Assembly: GCF_000720635.1 (NCBI RefSeq)
Contig: NZ_JOCF01000078.1
Location: 1-35,199, forward strand
Origin: Streptomyces sp. NRRL WC-3742
GTDB taxonomy: Bacteria; Actinomycetota; Actinomycetes; Streptomycetales; Streptomycetaceae
Length of the DNA: 35,199 bases
Direction of reading: 5' to 3'
A model generated the notes under the pieces. The model saw only the letters and a program-made list of their open reading frames with translations, had not been told where the DNA came from and did no database searches. Of this stretch, positions 23,878 to 31,259 are shown piece by piece (position 1 is the first letter of the stretch; each line of letters starts with the position of its first letter). The position numbers were made by a program, and so were the translations under genes.

Positions 23878-25424
23878 ACCTGGCTGGTCTTCAGCGCCGT
23901 CTCACGGATGAACAGCACGGTGACGAAGGCCAGCAGCGCGAAGGGCGCCGCGAACAGGAACACCATGCCGACGCCGTGGCCGAAGGCGTCCGTCACCAGC
24001 GGGACGATCGGGGCGGGCAGCTTGTGCAGGTCCGGGATGCCGCCGCCGGTGCCGTGCCCGGCCGGGATGTGCGCGGCCGCGAGGTTCTCCGCCAGGTAGT
24101 GGGTCACCTTGTCGTTCATCAGCGCGCCGAGCGCCGAGACGCCCATCGCGCCGCCCATGGTGCGGAAGAAGGTGACCACCGAGCTGGCCGCGCCCAGCTC
24201 GTGGCGCGGCACGGTGTTCTGCACGGCGAGCACCAGGTTCTGCATGGTCAGGCCGAGGCCGACGCCCGTGATCGCCATGTAGACGGAGAGCAGGGTGTAG
24301 TCGGTGTCGGCCCGCGCGGTGCCGAGCAGCCCGAAGCCGATGGCGAGCATCAGCGTGCCGGCGACCAGGTACGCCTTCCACTTGCCGTACTTGGTGATCA
24401 GCCGGCCGGCGACGGTGGAGGCCACCGCCAGGCCGAGGATCATCGGCAGGGTCATCAGGCCGGCCATCGTCGGGGACTTGGCCCGGGCCAGCTGGAAGTA
24501 CTGGCTGAGGAAGGTCGTGGCGCCGTACATCCCGACGCCGACGAGCACGCTGGCCAGGGCGGCCAGGCTGACGGTGCGGTACCGGAAGAGGTCCGGCGGG
24601 ATGATCGGCTCGGCCGCGCGGCGCTCGACCACGACGGCCAGCCCGCCCAGCAGCAGGCCCCCTCCGACCATCGCGGCGGTCTGCCAGGACACCCAGTCGT
24701 AGTTCTTGCCGGCCAGGGTGATCCAGATCATCAGCAGGCTCACGGCGGCGGTGATGGTCAGCGCGCCCAGGTAGTCGATCTTGACCTTGCGCCTGACCAC
24801 CGGCAGCTTCAGGGTGCGCTGGACGACCAGGATCGCGGCGATGGCGAACGGGATGCCGACGTAGAAGCACCAGCGCCAGCCCAGCCAGGGGGTGTCCACG
24901 ATGACGCCGCCGATCAGCGGGCCGCCGATGGTGGCCAGGGCGAAGACCGCCCCGAAGTAGCCGCTGTAGCGGCCGCGCTCGCGCGGCGGGACCATCGCCG
25001 CCAGGCAGATCTGCGCCAGCGCGGTGACACCGCCGGCGCCGATGCCCTGGAGGGCGCGGCAGGCGATCAGCTCGCCGGTGTTCTGCGACAGCCCGGCCAG
25101 CGCGGAGGAGCCGATGTAGATCACCAGGGCGATCTGGAGCAGCAGCTTCTTGCTGGCCAGGTCGGAGAGCTTGCCCCAGATCGGGGTGGAGGCGGTGAGG
25201 GTGAGCAGCGTCGCGGTGATCACCCAGGTGTAGGCGGACTGGCCGCCGTGGAGGTCGGTGAGGATGTGGGGCAGGGCGTTGGAGACGACGGTGGACGAGA
25301 GCACGGCCACGAACAGGCCGAGCAGCAGGCCCGACAGCGCCTCCATCACCTGCCGGTGGGTCATCGGGCGGTCGTCGACGGCGGCTGCCGCCGTGCCGGT
25401 CTCGGCCTCTGTGGTCGGGGTCAT
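23874..25424 (-). CDS. MFS drug transporter, DHA2 family, 14 TM helices
   Basis: This is a 516-residue DHA2 exporter, distinct from the one at 501-2099. Motif A is seen as WGKLSDLASKKLLLQ after helix 2, LQGIGAGGVTALAQICL in helix 4, and the antiporter motif region GYFGAVFALATIGGPLIGG in helix 5. It ends in a short cytoplasmic tail. ATG 25424 (MTPTTEAE) has AGAGGA 5-7 bases upstream; an upstream in-frame start would run into the operator. The promoter lies inside a 44-bp palindrome (25442-25485), so it is probably repressed until a drug-like ligand is present. It is divergent from a membrane protein of the SNG1/ABC-2-like type. Substrate unknown. Confidence 0.94.
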   Translation of the reverse strand: MTPTTEAETGTAAAAVDDRPMTHRQVMEALSGLLLGLFVAVLSSTVVSNALPHILTDLHGGQSAYTWVITATLLTLTASTPIWGKLSDLASKKLLLQIALVIYIGSSALAGLSQNTGELIACRALQGIGAGGVTALAQICLAAMVPPRERGRYSGYFGAVFALATIGGPLIGGVIVDTPWLGWRWCFYVGIPFAIAAILVVQRTLKLPVVRRKVKIDYLGALTITAAVSLLMIWITLAGKNYDWVSWQTAAMVGGGLLLGGLAVVVERRAAEPIIPPDLFRYRTVSLAALASVLVGVGMYGATTFLSQYFQLARAKSPTMAGLMTLPMILGLAVASTVAGRLITKYGKWKAYLVAGTLMLAIGFGLLGTARADTDYTLLSVYMAITGVGLGLTMQNLVLAVQNTVPRHELGAASSVVTFFRTMGGAMGVSALGALMNDKVTHYLAENLAAAHIPAGHGTGGGIPDLHKLPAPIVPLVTDAFGHGVGMVFLFAAPFALLAFVTVLFIRETALKTSQV

Positions 25425-25441
25425 CTGAGTCCTCTGATTTC

Positions 25442-25485
25442 GTTGTCTTACGCAACCATATGCCCAGATGGTTGAGTAAGGCAAC
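25442..25485. promoter_or_regulatory. 44-bp imperfect palindrome with embedded exporter promoter
   Basis: The 20-bp arms 25442-25461 and 25466-25485 match at 17 of 20 positions around the 4-bp centre GCCC. Each arm contains GTTG-N7-CAAC (25442-25456 and 25471-25485), so two operator sites face each other. On the minus strand TTGCCT (25484-25479), 18 bp, TATGGT (25460-25455) form a plausible promoter within the palindrome. This is the layout of a MarR- or TetR-type repressor site. No such regulator gene is adjacent. Confidence 0.7.
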
Positions 25486-25570
25486 TTTCTTCAAGGGCAA
25501 GTAAAGAGAGGTTCGCCACTTGAGGCCCCCTCAGGTCCCGCCCCCGGCGCGTAAGGTGCGACAAGCCAAC

Positions 25571-25589
25571 TACTTCATGGTATTAAGTA
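25571..25589. promoter_or_regulatory. AT-rich inverted repeat before the SNG1/ABC-2-like gene
   Basis: TACTT (25571-25575) and AAGTA (25585-25589) form an inverted repeat around CATGGTATT, in one of the few AT-rich patches of the window, about 35 bp before the start codon. It probably marks the promoter or operator of the plus-strand gene; no clear -35/-10 pair was assigned. Confidence 0.35.
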
Positions 25590-25621
25590 TCCGTTTTCCG
25601 CCGATACGCAAGGAGATGCGG

Positions 25622-26662
25622 ATGGCTGCCCCGGGGCAGGGATTCATGACCGAACTCAAGAGCGCGGTCACCCCGCGCGCCGCACTCCTGGTACTCGGAG
25701 TCCTGCTGCTGCAGCTCGGCTTCATCACCTCGTACGTCGGGGCGCTGCACCACCCGACCCCGCAGAACCTCTCCATCGCGGTGGTCGCCCCGGAACAGGT
25801 CGCCCCCAAGTTCACGGGCGCGCTGAACGCGATCGACGGCAAGCCCGTCAAGGCCGTCACCGCGCCCGACGCGGAGACCGCCACCCAGCAGATCAAGGAC
25901 CAGAAGGTCTACGCCGCGCTGGTCGTCGACCCGAAGGGCACCCAGGACACCCTCCTCGTCGGCGGCGCCCGCGGCCCGTCCGCCGCCAAGGCCGCGGAGA
26001 CCGTCACCACCGCGCTGGACGCGAAGCAGGGCCGCACCGTCGTCGTCCACGACGTCGTGCCGCTCGCCAAGGGCGACACCAACGGCCTCACGTCGTTCTA
26101 CCTGGTCATCGGCTGGTGCGTCGGCGGCTACCTGGTCGCCTCCATCCTCGGCATCAGCGCCGGCTCCAAGCCCGCCAACCTCCACCGCCTGCTGATCCGC
26201 CTCGGCGCCCTCGCCGTCTACTCGGTGGTCGCGGGCCTCGGCGGCACGATCATCGCCGGCCCCGTCCTGGACGCCCTGCCCGGCTCGATCCTCGCCCTGA
26301 CGGCGATCGGCGCCCTGGTGGTCTTCACCGTCGGCGCCTTCACCATGGCCCTGCAGTGCCTCTTCGGCATCATCGGCATCGGCGTCGCCGTCCTGATCTT
26401 CGTCGTCCTCGGCAACCCCAGCGCCGGAGGCGTCTACCCCGACCCGATGATGCCCCCCTTCTGGCGCGCCATCGGCTCGATCATCCCCAACGGCGCGGGC
26501 GCCGCCGTCACCAAGTCGATCGCCTACTTCGACTCCACCAACATCGGCAAGCCGCTCCTGGTCCTCTTCGTCTGGGCCCTCGTCGGCATCGCCGTAGCCG
26601 TCCTCGCCGTCCTGCGCACCCCCCGCTCCGGCGGCCGCGAACTGACCGCCGACCCCGCCTGA
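25622..26662 (+). CDS. DUF3533/ABC-2-like membrane protein (SNG1/YhgE-type), putative export permease
   Basis: This 346-residue protein has one N-terminal transmembrane helix (AALLVLGVLLLQLGFITSYVGAL), an extracytoplasmic domain of about 140 residues (from HHPTPQNLSIAVVAPEQVAP to HDVVPLAKGD), and then five or six helices, including LTSFYLVIGWCVGGYLVASILG and a conserved-looking GNPSAGG-P-MMPPFWRAIG loop. This layout is that of the YhgE/Pip and SNG1-like (DUF3533) proteins, which resemble ABC-2 permeases without an ATPase. ATG 25622 was chosen because AAGGAG lies 6 bases upstream; ATG 25616 directly abuts it. It is divergent from a DHA2 exporter, a common pairing, and may aid efflux or stress tolerance. 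Function unproven. Confidence 0.8.
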   Translation: MAAPGQGFMTELKSAVTPRAALLVLGVLLLQLGFITSYVGALHHPTPQNLSIAVVAPEQVAPKFTGALNAIDGKPVKAVTAPDAETATQQIKDQKVYAALVVDPKGTQDTLLVGGARGPSAAKAAETVTTALDAKQGRTVVVHDVVPLAKGDTNGLTSFYLVIGWCVGGYLVASILGISAGSKPANLHRLLIRLGALAVYSVVAGLGGTIIAGPVLDALPGSILALTAIGALVVFTVGAFTMALQCLFGIIGIGVAVLIFVVLGNPSAGGVYPDPMMPPFWRAIGSIIPNGAGAAVTKSIAYFDSTNIGKPLLVLFVWALVGIAVAVLAVLRTPRSGGRELTADPA

Positions 26663-26679
26663 CCCCTCACACCCCCACC

Positions 26680-26706
26680 GAGCCCCCGGCCCCGGGCCGG
26701 GGGCTC
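26680..26706. terminator. Bidirectional terminator, 12-bp perfect stem
   Basis: GAGCCCCCGGCC (26680-26691) pairs with 26695-26706 around loop CCG, between the convergent SNG1/ABC-2-like and ROK genes. The right arm includes the first two bases of the ROK stop codon complement (26705-26707). Confidence 0.85.
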
Positions 26707-28036
26707 AGGTGCTTGCCGGGGCCGCCAGGGCGCCGGGGTCGGCGATGATGGCGCGGACGACGCCCACGGCGGCGCCGAGCAGGGGGCCCCGGCGGCCGAG
26801 GTGGGAGACGGTCAGCCGGTCGTCCGACCAGGGGCGGACGGTGACGCGGGCGGCCAGTTCGGCGTGCATCGCGGGGAGCATCCAGGGGGCCGGGCGGGCG
26901 TAGCCGCCGCCGAGAACGATCTCGGCCGGGTCGAGCAGGTTGACCGCCCCGGCGGCGGCCGTGCCGAGGGCCCGCCCCGCGCGGGCCAGCGCCTCGCGGG
27001 CGGCCGCGTCCCCCGCCGCGGCGCGGTCGGCGACCAGCGCCGCCCAGTCGCCCCGGGTTTCCGTCAGGTGCGCCGCCCGCAGGACGGCGGCCCCGCCCGC
27101 GTACTGCTCCAGGCAGCCGCGCGCGCCGCAGGCGCAGCGCGGGCCGTCCGGGTGGACGGGGACGTGGCCGAGCTCGCCCGCGTAGCCCCGGGCTCCGCGC
27201 AGCAGCCGCCCGCCGACGACGATCGCCGCGCCGACCCCGGCCTCGGCGGAGACGTAGAGGAAGTCCTCGGGCCCCTCCCCCAGCCACCGCTCGGCGAGCC
27301 CGCCGAGGTTGGCCTCGTTGTCCACCTCGATCGGCAGCTCCGCCAGCCCGCCGTGCGACGCGCCCCGGGTCGGCGGCGGTTCACCCGCCCGCGGCCCGTC
27401 TGCCGCCGCCGCGACCGCAGCGGAAGCCTCCGGCGACCGTCCGCCGCGCCCGCCGTCGTCCTCCCCCGCGCGCAGCGCCGCCCGCAGCTCCGCCGCGAGC
27501 GGCACGTCCGCCCATCCCAGGTTGGCCGCGCGCTGCAGCACCCCGCCCGCGTCGACCAGCCCGGGTACCGCCAGCGTCAGGCCCGCCGGCGCGAGGCCCG
27601 CCTCGGCGACGGTCGCGCGCAGGAGCGCCGCCAGGTCCGCCAGGACGGCGCCCGGCGGGCGGCCCGCGTTCGCGGCCTCCTCCCGGCGCCAGGCGCGGAT
27701 CTCCCCGCGCAGGTCGACGACGCAGGCCCCGAGGTGCCGCACGCCGATCTCCGCGCCGAGGCCCCCGGGGCCGTCCGGGTTGAGGCCGAGGGCGGTGCCC
27801 GGTCGGCCGACCTTGCCGCTGGGGGCGGAGGGTCCTTCCTCGACGACGAGCCCGGCGGCGATCAGCTGTTCGGCGAGGGAGGAGACGGCGGCCCGGGTGA
27901 GCCCGGTCCCGGTGGCGACCTCCGCGCGGGAGCGCGGGGCGCGGGCGATGACGCCGAGGACGAGGGCGAGGTTGGCCCGTCGCATGCCCTGCTGGCTGGC
28001 GGGCCCGGCCCTGAAGCCCTCGGGTTCCCCGCGCAT
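26705..28036 (-). CDS. ROK family transcriptional regulator
   Basis: This is a 443-residue repressor-type ROK protein (NagC/XylR class) that probably responds to a sugar or sugar phosphate. An N-terminal winged HTH (MRRANLALVLGVIARAPRSRAEVATGTGLTRAAVSSLAEQLI in pieces, residues about 18-60) precedes the ASKHA-fold ROK domain. Seen: PGLVDAGGVL, VDNEANLGGLAE, GVGAAIVVGGRLLRGARGYAGELGHV, and the ROK zinc site C-A-C-G-A-R-G-C-L-E. The middle carries an unusual, roughly 40-residue Gly/Ala/Arg/Pro-rich insertion just before VDNEAN, not expected in the family. ATG 28036 has GTGAGGTGAGG upstream. It follows the GtrA-like gene by 52 bp. No sugar operon is adjacent, so its target is unknown. Confidence 0.92.
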   Translation of the reverse strand: MRGEPEGFRAGPASQQGMRRANLALVLGVIARAPRSRAEVATGTGLTRAAVSSLAEQLIAAGLVVEEGPSAPSGKVGRPGTALGLNPDGPGGLGAEIGVRHLGACVVDLRGEIRAWRREEAANAGRPPGAVLADLAALLRATVAEAGLAPAGLTLAVPGLVDAGGVLQRAANLGWADVPLAAELRAALRAGEDDGGRGGRSPEASAAVAAAADGPRAGEPPPTRGASHGGLAELPIEVDNEANLGGLAERWLGEGPEDFLYVSAEAGVGAAIVVGGRLLRGARGYAGELGHVPVHPDGPRCACGARGCLEQYAGGAAVLRAAHLTETRGDWAALVADRAAAGDAAAREALARAGRALGTAAAGAVNLLDPAEIVLGGGYARPAPWMLPAMHAELAARVTVRPWSDDRLTVSHLGRRGPLLGAAVGVVRAIIADPGALAAPAST

Positions 28037-28088
28037 GGTTCCTCACCTCACGGTTTCATCGCGCGTCCCGTGACGTCTTCGACATCCT

Positions 28089-28625
28089 TCACATCTCCGA
28101 CATCCCCGGCACCTCGGATGCAGCGTAACCGCCTTCTCCCTGCGGCGACGGGGGCGTGGTGAACACCCACCGCTGCACGGCCCAGAACCGGAAGAGCATG
28201 GCGACGAACGTCCCGACGAGCATCCCGCTGACGAAGTCGGCGACCTCCTGGGCGAGCGGCCCGACGTACGGTTCCCGCAGGTCGAGCAGGTAGCGGGAGG
28301 CGATCAGCGGGAGGTCGTTGACGGCGATGGCGACCGCGCTGACCAGCCCGAACAGCAGGGGTTCGCGCCGCCGCCACCCGGTGCGGAAGGCCCAGCGCCG
28401 GTTGAGCACGTACGAGACGACGGTGCCGATGACGGTGGCGACGGTCAACGCGACGACCGGTTTGTGCTCCAGCACGGTGAACTTCAGCTCGAAGTCGATC
28501 ACCACGGTCAGCAGGAAGCAGAACCCGCCGACGAGCAGGAACTTCACCAACCGCCGGTGCCTGAGGAGCAGGGGCCGCAGCGGCTGCGGCACCCGCGCCA
28601 GGGCTCGCTGCGTGGGGGACGGCAT
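28089..28625 (-). CDS. GtrA family membrane protein
   Basis: This 178-residue protein has four predicted transmembrane helices: VKFLLVGGFCFLLTVVIDF, ALTVATVIGTVVSYVLNRRWAF, LLFGLVSAVAIAVNDLPLI and FVSGMLVGTFVAMLFRFWAVQRWVF. The pair NRRWAF and RFWAVQRWVF is the typical GtrA pattern. GtrA-like proteins are thought to move lipid-linked sugars across the membrane for wall or surface polysaccharide decoration. ATG 28625 was chosen, but it lacks a clear Shine-Dalgarno sequence and lies in the arm of a 12-bp hairpin. GTG 28592 (residue 12, VPQPLRPL) is an alternative start that would leave the hairpin upstream. It lies 50 bp downstream of lon. Confidence 0.85.
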   Translation of the reverse strand: MPSPTQRALARVPQPLRPLLLRHRRLVKFLLVGGFCFLLTVVIDFELKFTVLEHKPVVALTVATVIGTVVSYVLNRRWAFRTGWRRREPLLFGLVSAVAIAVNDLPLIASRYLLDLREPYVGPLAQEVADFVSGMLVGTFVAMLFRFWAVQRWVFTTPPSPQGEGGYAASEVPGMSEM

Positions 28626-28656
28626 CCGAGCAGTGTCACACGCCCGGATGCCGTCC
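28617..28656 (-). terminator. 12-bp perfect hairpin after lon, overlapping the gtrA-like start codon
   Basis: GGACGGCATCCG (28617-28628) and CGGATGCCGTCC (28645-28656) are perfectly complementary with a 16-base loop. It lies 19 bases past the lon stop, so it probably terminates lon. The ATG of the GtrA-like gene (28625-28623) is inside the distal arm, so read-through transcripts would have that start sequestered. Confidence 0.65.
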
Positions 28657-28674
28657 GCCTTTCAACTCCGCTGG

Positions 28675-31068
28675 TCAGGCGGCCACGAGTACCTCTGCCG
28701 GCTCCAGCGCCAGCTTCAGCACCTCCCGCACGTCCGCCACCGGGTGGACGGTGAGCCGCTCCAGCACCTCGGCCGGGACGTCGTCCAAATCGGCCTCGTT
28801 GCGCTTGGGGATGATCACCGTGGTGACGCCGGCCCGGTCGGCGGCGAGGAGCTTCTGCTTGACCCCGCCGATGGGCAGCACCCGCCCGGTGAGCGACACC
28901 TCGCCCGTCATCGCCACGTCGGTGCGCACCTTGCGGCCGGAGAGCAGCGAGGCGAGCGCCGTGGTCATGGTGATGCCGGCGCTGGGCCCGTCCTTGGGGA
29001 CGGCCCCGGCGGGGACGTGCAGGTGGACGCCCCGGTCGCGCAGCGAGGTGACGGGCAGTTCCAGCTCGGCGCCGCGCGAGCGCAGGTAGGAGAGCGCGAT
29101 GTGCGCGGACTCCTTCATGACGTCGCCCAGCTGCCCGGTGAGGGTGAGCCCGGTGCCGCCGGTCTCGGCGTCGGCGAGGGACGCCTCGATGTAGAGGACG
29201 TCGCCGCCCGCGCCGGTGACGGCGAGCCCGGTGGCCACGCCGGGGACGGCGGTGCGCCGCTCGGCGGGTTCCTGGGCGGCCTCGGGCACGTGGTGCGGCC
29301 GGCCGATGAGGGCGCGCAGGCCGTCCGCGCCGACGGTGACGGGCAGCTCGCGCTCGCCCAGCTCCGCCTGTGCGGCGATCTTGCGCAGCACCCGGGCGAT
29401 GGAGCGCTCCAGGTTCCGTACGCCCGCCTCCCGGGTGTACTCCCCGGCGAGCCTGCGCAGCGCCTCCTCCTCGACGCCGACCTGCCCGTCGCCGAGGCCC
29501 GCCTTCTCCAGCTGGCGCGGGAGCAGGTGGTCGCGGGCGATGACGACCTTCTCGTCCTCGGTGTAGCCGTCCAGGCGGACCAGTTCCATGCGGTCGAGCA
29601 GCGGCTCGGGGATGGACTCCAGCACGTTGGCGGTGGCGAGGAAGACGACGTCGGAGAGGTCGAGCTCGACCTCCAGGTAGTGGTCGCGGAAGGTGTGGTT
29701 CTGCGCCGGGTCGAGCACTTCGAGCAGGGCGGCGGCCGGGTCGCCCCGGTAGTCGGAGCCGACCTTGTCGATCTCGTCGAGCAGGACGACGGGGTTCATC
29801 GAGCCCGCCTCCTTGATGGCCCGGACGAGCCGGCCGGGCAGCGCGCCCACGTAGGTGCGCCGGTGGCCCCGGATCTCCGCCTCGTCGCGGACGCCGCCGA
29901 GGGCGACGCGGACGAACTTGCGGCCCATCGCGTGGGCCACCGATTCGGCGATCGAGGTCTTGCCGACCCCGGGCGGGCCGACGAGGGCGAGCACGGCTCC
30001 CCCGCGACGGCCGCCGACCAGTCCGAGCCCCTGGTCGGCACGGCGCTTGCGCACGGCCAGGTACTCGACGATGCGCTCCTTCACGTCGGCCAGGCCGGCG
30101 TGGTCGGCGTCCAGGACGGCCCGGGCGCCCGCGATGTCGTACGCGTCCTCGGTGCGCTCGTTCCAGGGCAGCTCCAGGACGGTGTCGAGCCAGGTGCGGA
30201 TCCAGGAGCCCTCGGGCGACTGGTCGGAGGAGCGCTCCAGCTTGTCGACCTCCTTGAGCGCGGCCTCGCGGACCTTCTCGGGCAGGTCGGCGGCCTCGAC
30301 GCGGGCGCGGTAGTCGCCCTCCTCGTCGGCCGGGTCGCCGTTGAGCTCGGCGAGTTCCTTGCGGACGGCCTCCAGCTGGCGACGGAGCAGGAACTCCTTC
30401 TGCTGCTTGGCGACGCCCTCCTCGACGTCCTTGCGGATGGTGTCGTTGACCTCCTCCTCGGCGAGGTGGTCGCGCAGGAGGGTGAGCGCGTACTCCAGCC
30501 GGGCGACCTGGTCGGCCTCCAGGAGCACCTTGAGCTTCTGCTCGGCGGTGGCGAAGGGCGCGTAGCCGATGTTGTCGGCGAGCTCGCCGACGCCCTCGAT
30601 CTGGGCGACGCGGTCGACGATCTGCCAGGCGCCGCGCTTGCGCAGCCACTGGGTGGACAGCGCCTTGTACTCCTTGACCAGCTCGGCGGCCCGCCCGGCG
30701 ACGGGCGTGCCGACGGAGGACTCCTTGAACGGGGTGGTCTCCACCCACAGGGCGGCGCCGGGCCCGGTGGTACCGACGCCGATCCGCACCCGGCGCACGG
30801 CGCGCACCAGAGCGGCGGGGTCCCCGTCGGCGAGGCGGCCGACCTGCTCGACGGTGGCGAGGGTGCCGGCGGCCGCGTACGAGCCGTCGACCCGGGGGAC
30901 GAGCAGCACCTGGGGCTTGCCGGAGCCGGTGGCCGCGGCGCGGGCGGCCTCGACGGCGGCGCGCACCTCGGTGTCCTTGAGGTCGAGCGGGACGACCATG
31001 CCCGGGAGCACGACCTCGTCGTCGAGCGGCAGCACGGGCAGGGTGAGCGGTGTGGACGTCGATGCCAT
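28675..31068 (-). CDS. lon: ATP-dependent endopeptidase La (Lon)
   Basis: This 797-residue cytoplasmic AAA+ protease degrades misfolded and selected regulatory proteins. It has an N-terminal LON substrate domain (LPVLPLDDEVVLPGMVVPL at 9-27), Walker A GPPGVGKT (364-371), Walker B VVLLDEID (427-434), and a C-terminal protease domain with catalytic Ser696 in PKDGPSAG and Lys739 in GGVKQKL. Length and all motifs match intact LonA. ATG 31068 has GGGGAG 6 bases upstream. Upstream are a HAIR-like element (31090-31110) and a ClgR-type box (31142-31158). In Streptomyces, lon has been reported under both HspR repression and ClgR activation, and the sequence agrees. A hairpin ends the gene before the GtrA-like gene. 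Confidence 0.97.
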   Translation of the reverse strand: MASTSTPLTLPVLPLDDEVVLPGMVVPLDLKDTEVRAAVEAARAAATGSGKPQVLLVPRVDGSYAAAGTLATVEQVGRLADGDPAALVRAVRRVRIGVGTTGPGAALWVETTPFKESSVGTPVAGRAAELVKEYKALSTQWLRKRGAWQIVDRVAQIEGVGELADNIGYAPFATAEQKLKVLLEADQVARLEYALTLLRDHLAEEEVNDTIRKDVEEGVAKQQKEFLLRRQLEAVRKELAELNGDPADEEGDYRARVEAADLPEKVREAALKEVDKLERSSDQSPEGSWIRTWLDTVLELPWNERTEDAYDIAGARAVLDADHAGLADVKERIVEYLAVRKRRADQGLGLVGGRRGGAVLALVGPPGVGKTSIAESVAHAMGRKFVRVALGGVRDEAEIRGHRRTYVGALPGRLVRAIKEAGSMNPVVLLDEIDKVGSDYRGDPAAALLEVLDPAQNHTFRDHYLEVELDLSDVVFLATANVLESIPEPLLDRMELVRLDGYTEDEKVVIARDHLLPRQLEKAGLGDGQVGVEEEALRRLAGEYTREAGVRNLERSIARVLRKIAAQAELGERELPVTVGADGLRALIGRPHHVPEAAQEPAERRTAVPGVATGLAVTGAGGDVLYIEASLADAETGGTGLTLTGQLGDVMKESAHIALSYLRSRGAELELPVTSLRDRGVHLHVPAGAVPKDGPSAGITMTTALASLLSGRKVRTDVAMTGEVSLTGRVLPIGGVKQKLLAADRAGVTTVIIPKRNEADLDDVPAEVLERLTVHPVADVREVLKLALEPAEVLVAA

Positions 31069-31089
31069 GATCTCTCCCCAGTCAGCGAA

Positions 31090-31110
31090 CTTGAGTCGAC
31101 CTGACTAAGG
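31090..31110 (-). promoter_or_regulatory. HAIR-like HspR site upstream of lon
   Basis: CTTGAGT (31090-31096), 7 bp, ACTAAGG (31104-31110). The HAIR consensus is CTTGAGT-N7-ACTCAAG. The first half is perfect and the second matches at 5 of 7 positions. It lies 22-42 bp before the lon ATG, where HspR would block transcription. Confidence 0.75.
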
Positions 31111-31141
31111 CGCGGCGGGCCCCGGATGTTCCCATGGCTTT

Positions 31142-31158
31142 GTTCGCCATGAGCGAAC
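31142..31158 (-). promoter_or_regulatory. ClgR-type box upstream of lon
   Basis: GTTCGC (31142-31147), 5 bp, GCGAAC (31153-31158) is a perfect inverted repeat that contains the GTTCGC-N5-GCG motif described for ClgR in Streptomyces. It lies about 75-90 bp before the lon start, a position suited to an activator. The repeat extends one more pair (T31141/A31159). Confidence 0.7.
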
Positions 31159-31181
31159 ACCTGAAGTACCTGGACAACCGG

Positions 31182-31195
31182 CGAACGACCGTTCG
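31182..31195. promoter_or_regulatory. LexA (SOS) box-like palindrome
   Basis: CGAAC-N4-GTTCG (31182-31195) matches the core of the actinobacterial LexA box. The outer flanks (G and G) do not match the consensus T/A. It lies about 115-130 bp upstream of lon and beyond the 3' end of the rhomboid-like gene. It could be functional or a chance relative of the ClgR motif. Confidence 0.35.
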
Positions 31196-31259
31196 GTAGG
31201 GGTTGTCAAAAACGGGCCCGCGCGCCCGCCGGAGCCGGTGCGCGCCGAAAGACACGCCC

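Noticed and set aside
28318..31104. A 928-codon ORF antisense to lon, and similar long ORFs opposite other genes (2356-4143, 17785-20967, 13959-15854)
   Set aside because: They are shadows created by extreme third-position GC; the opposite strand carries complete conserved protein motifs.
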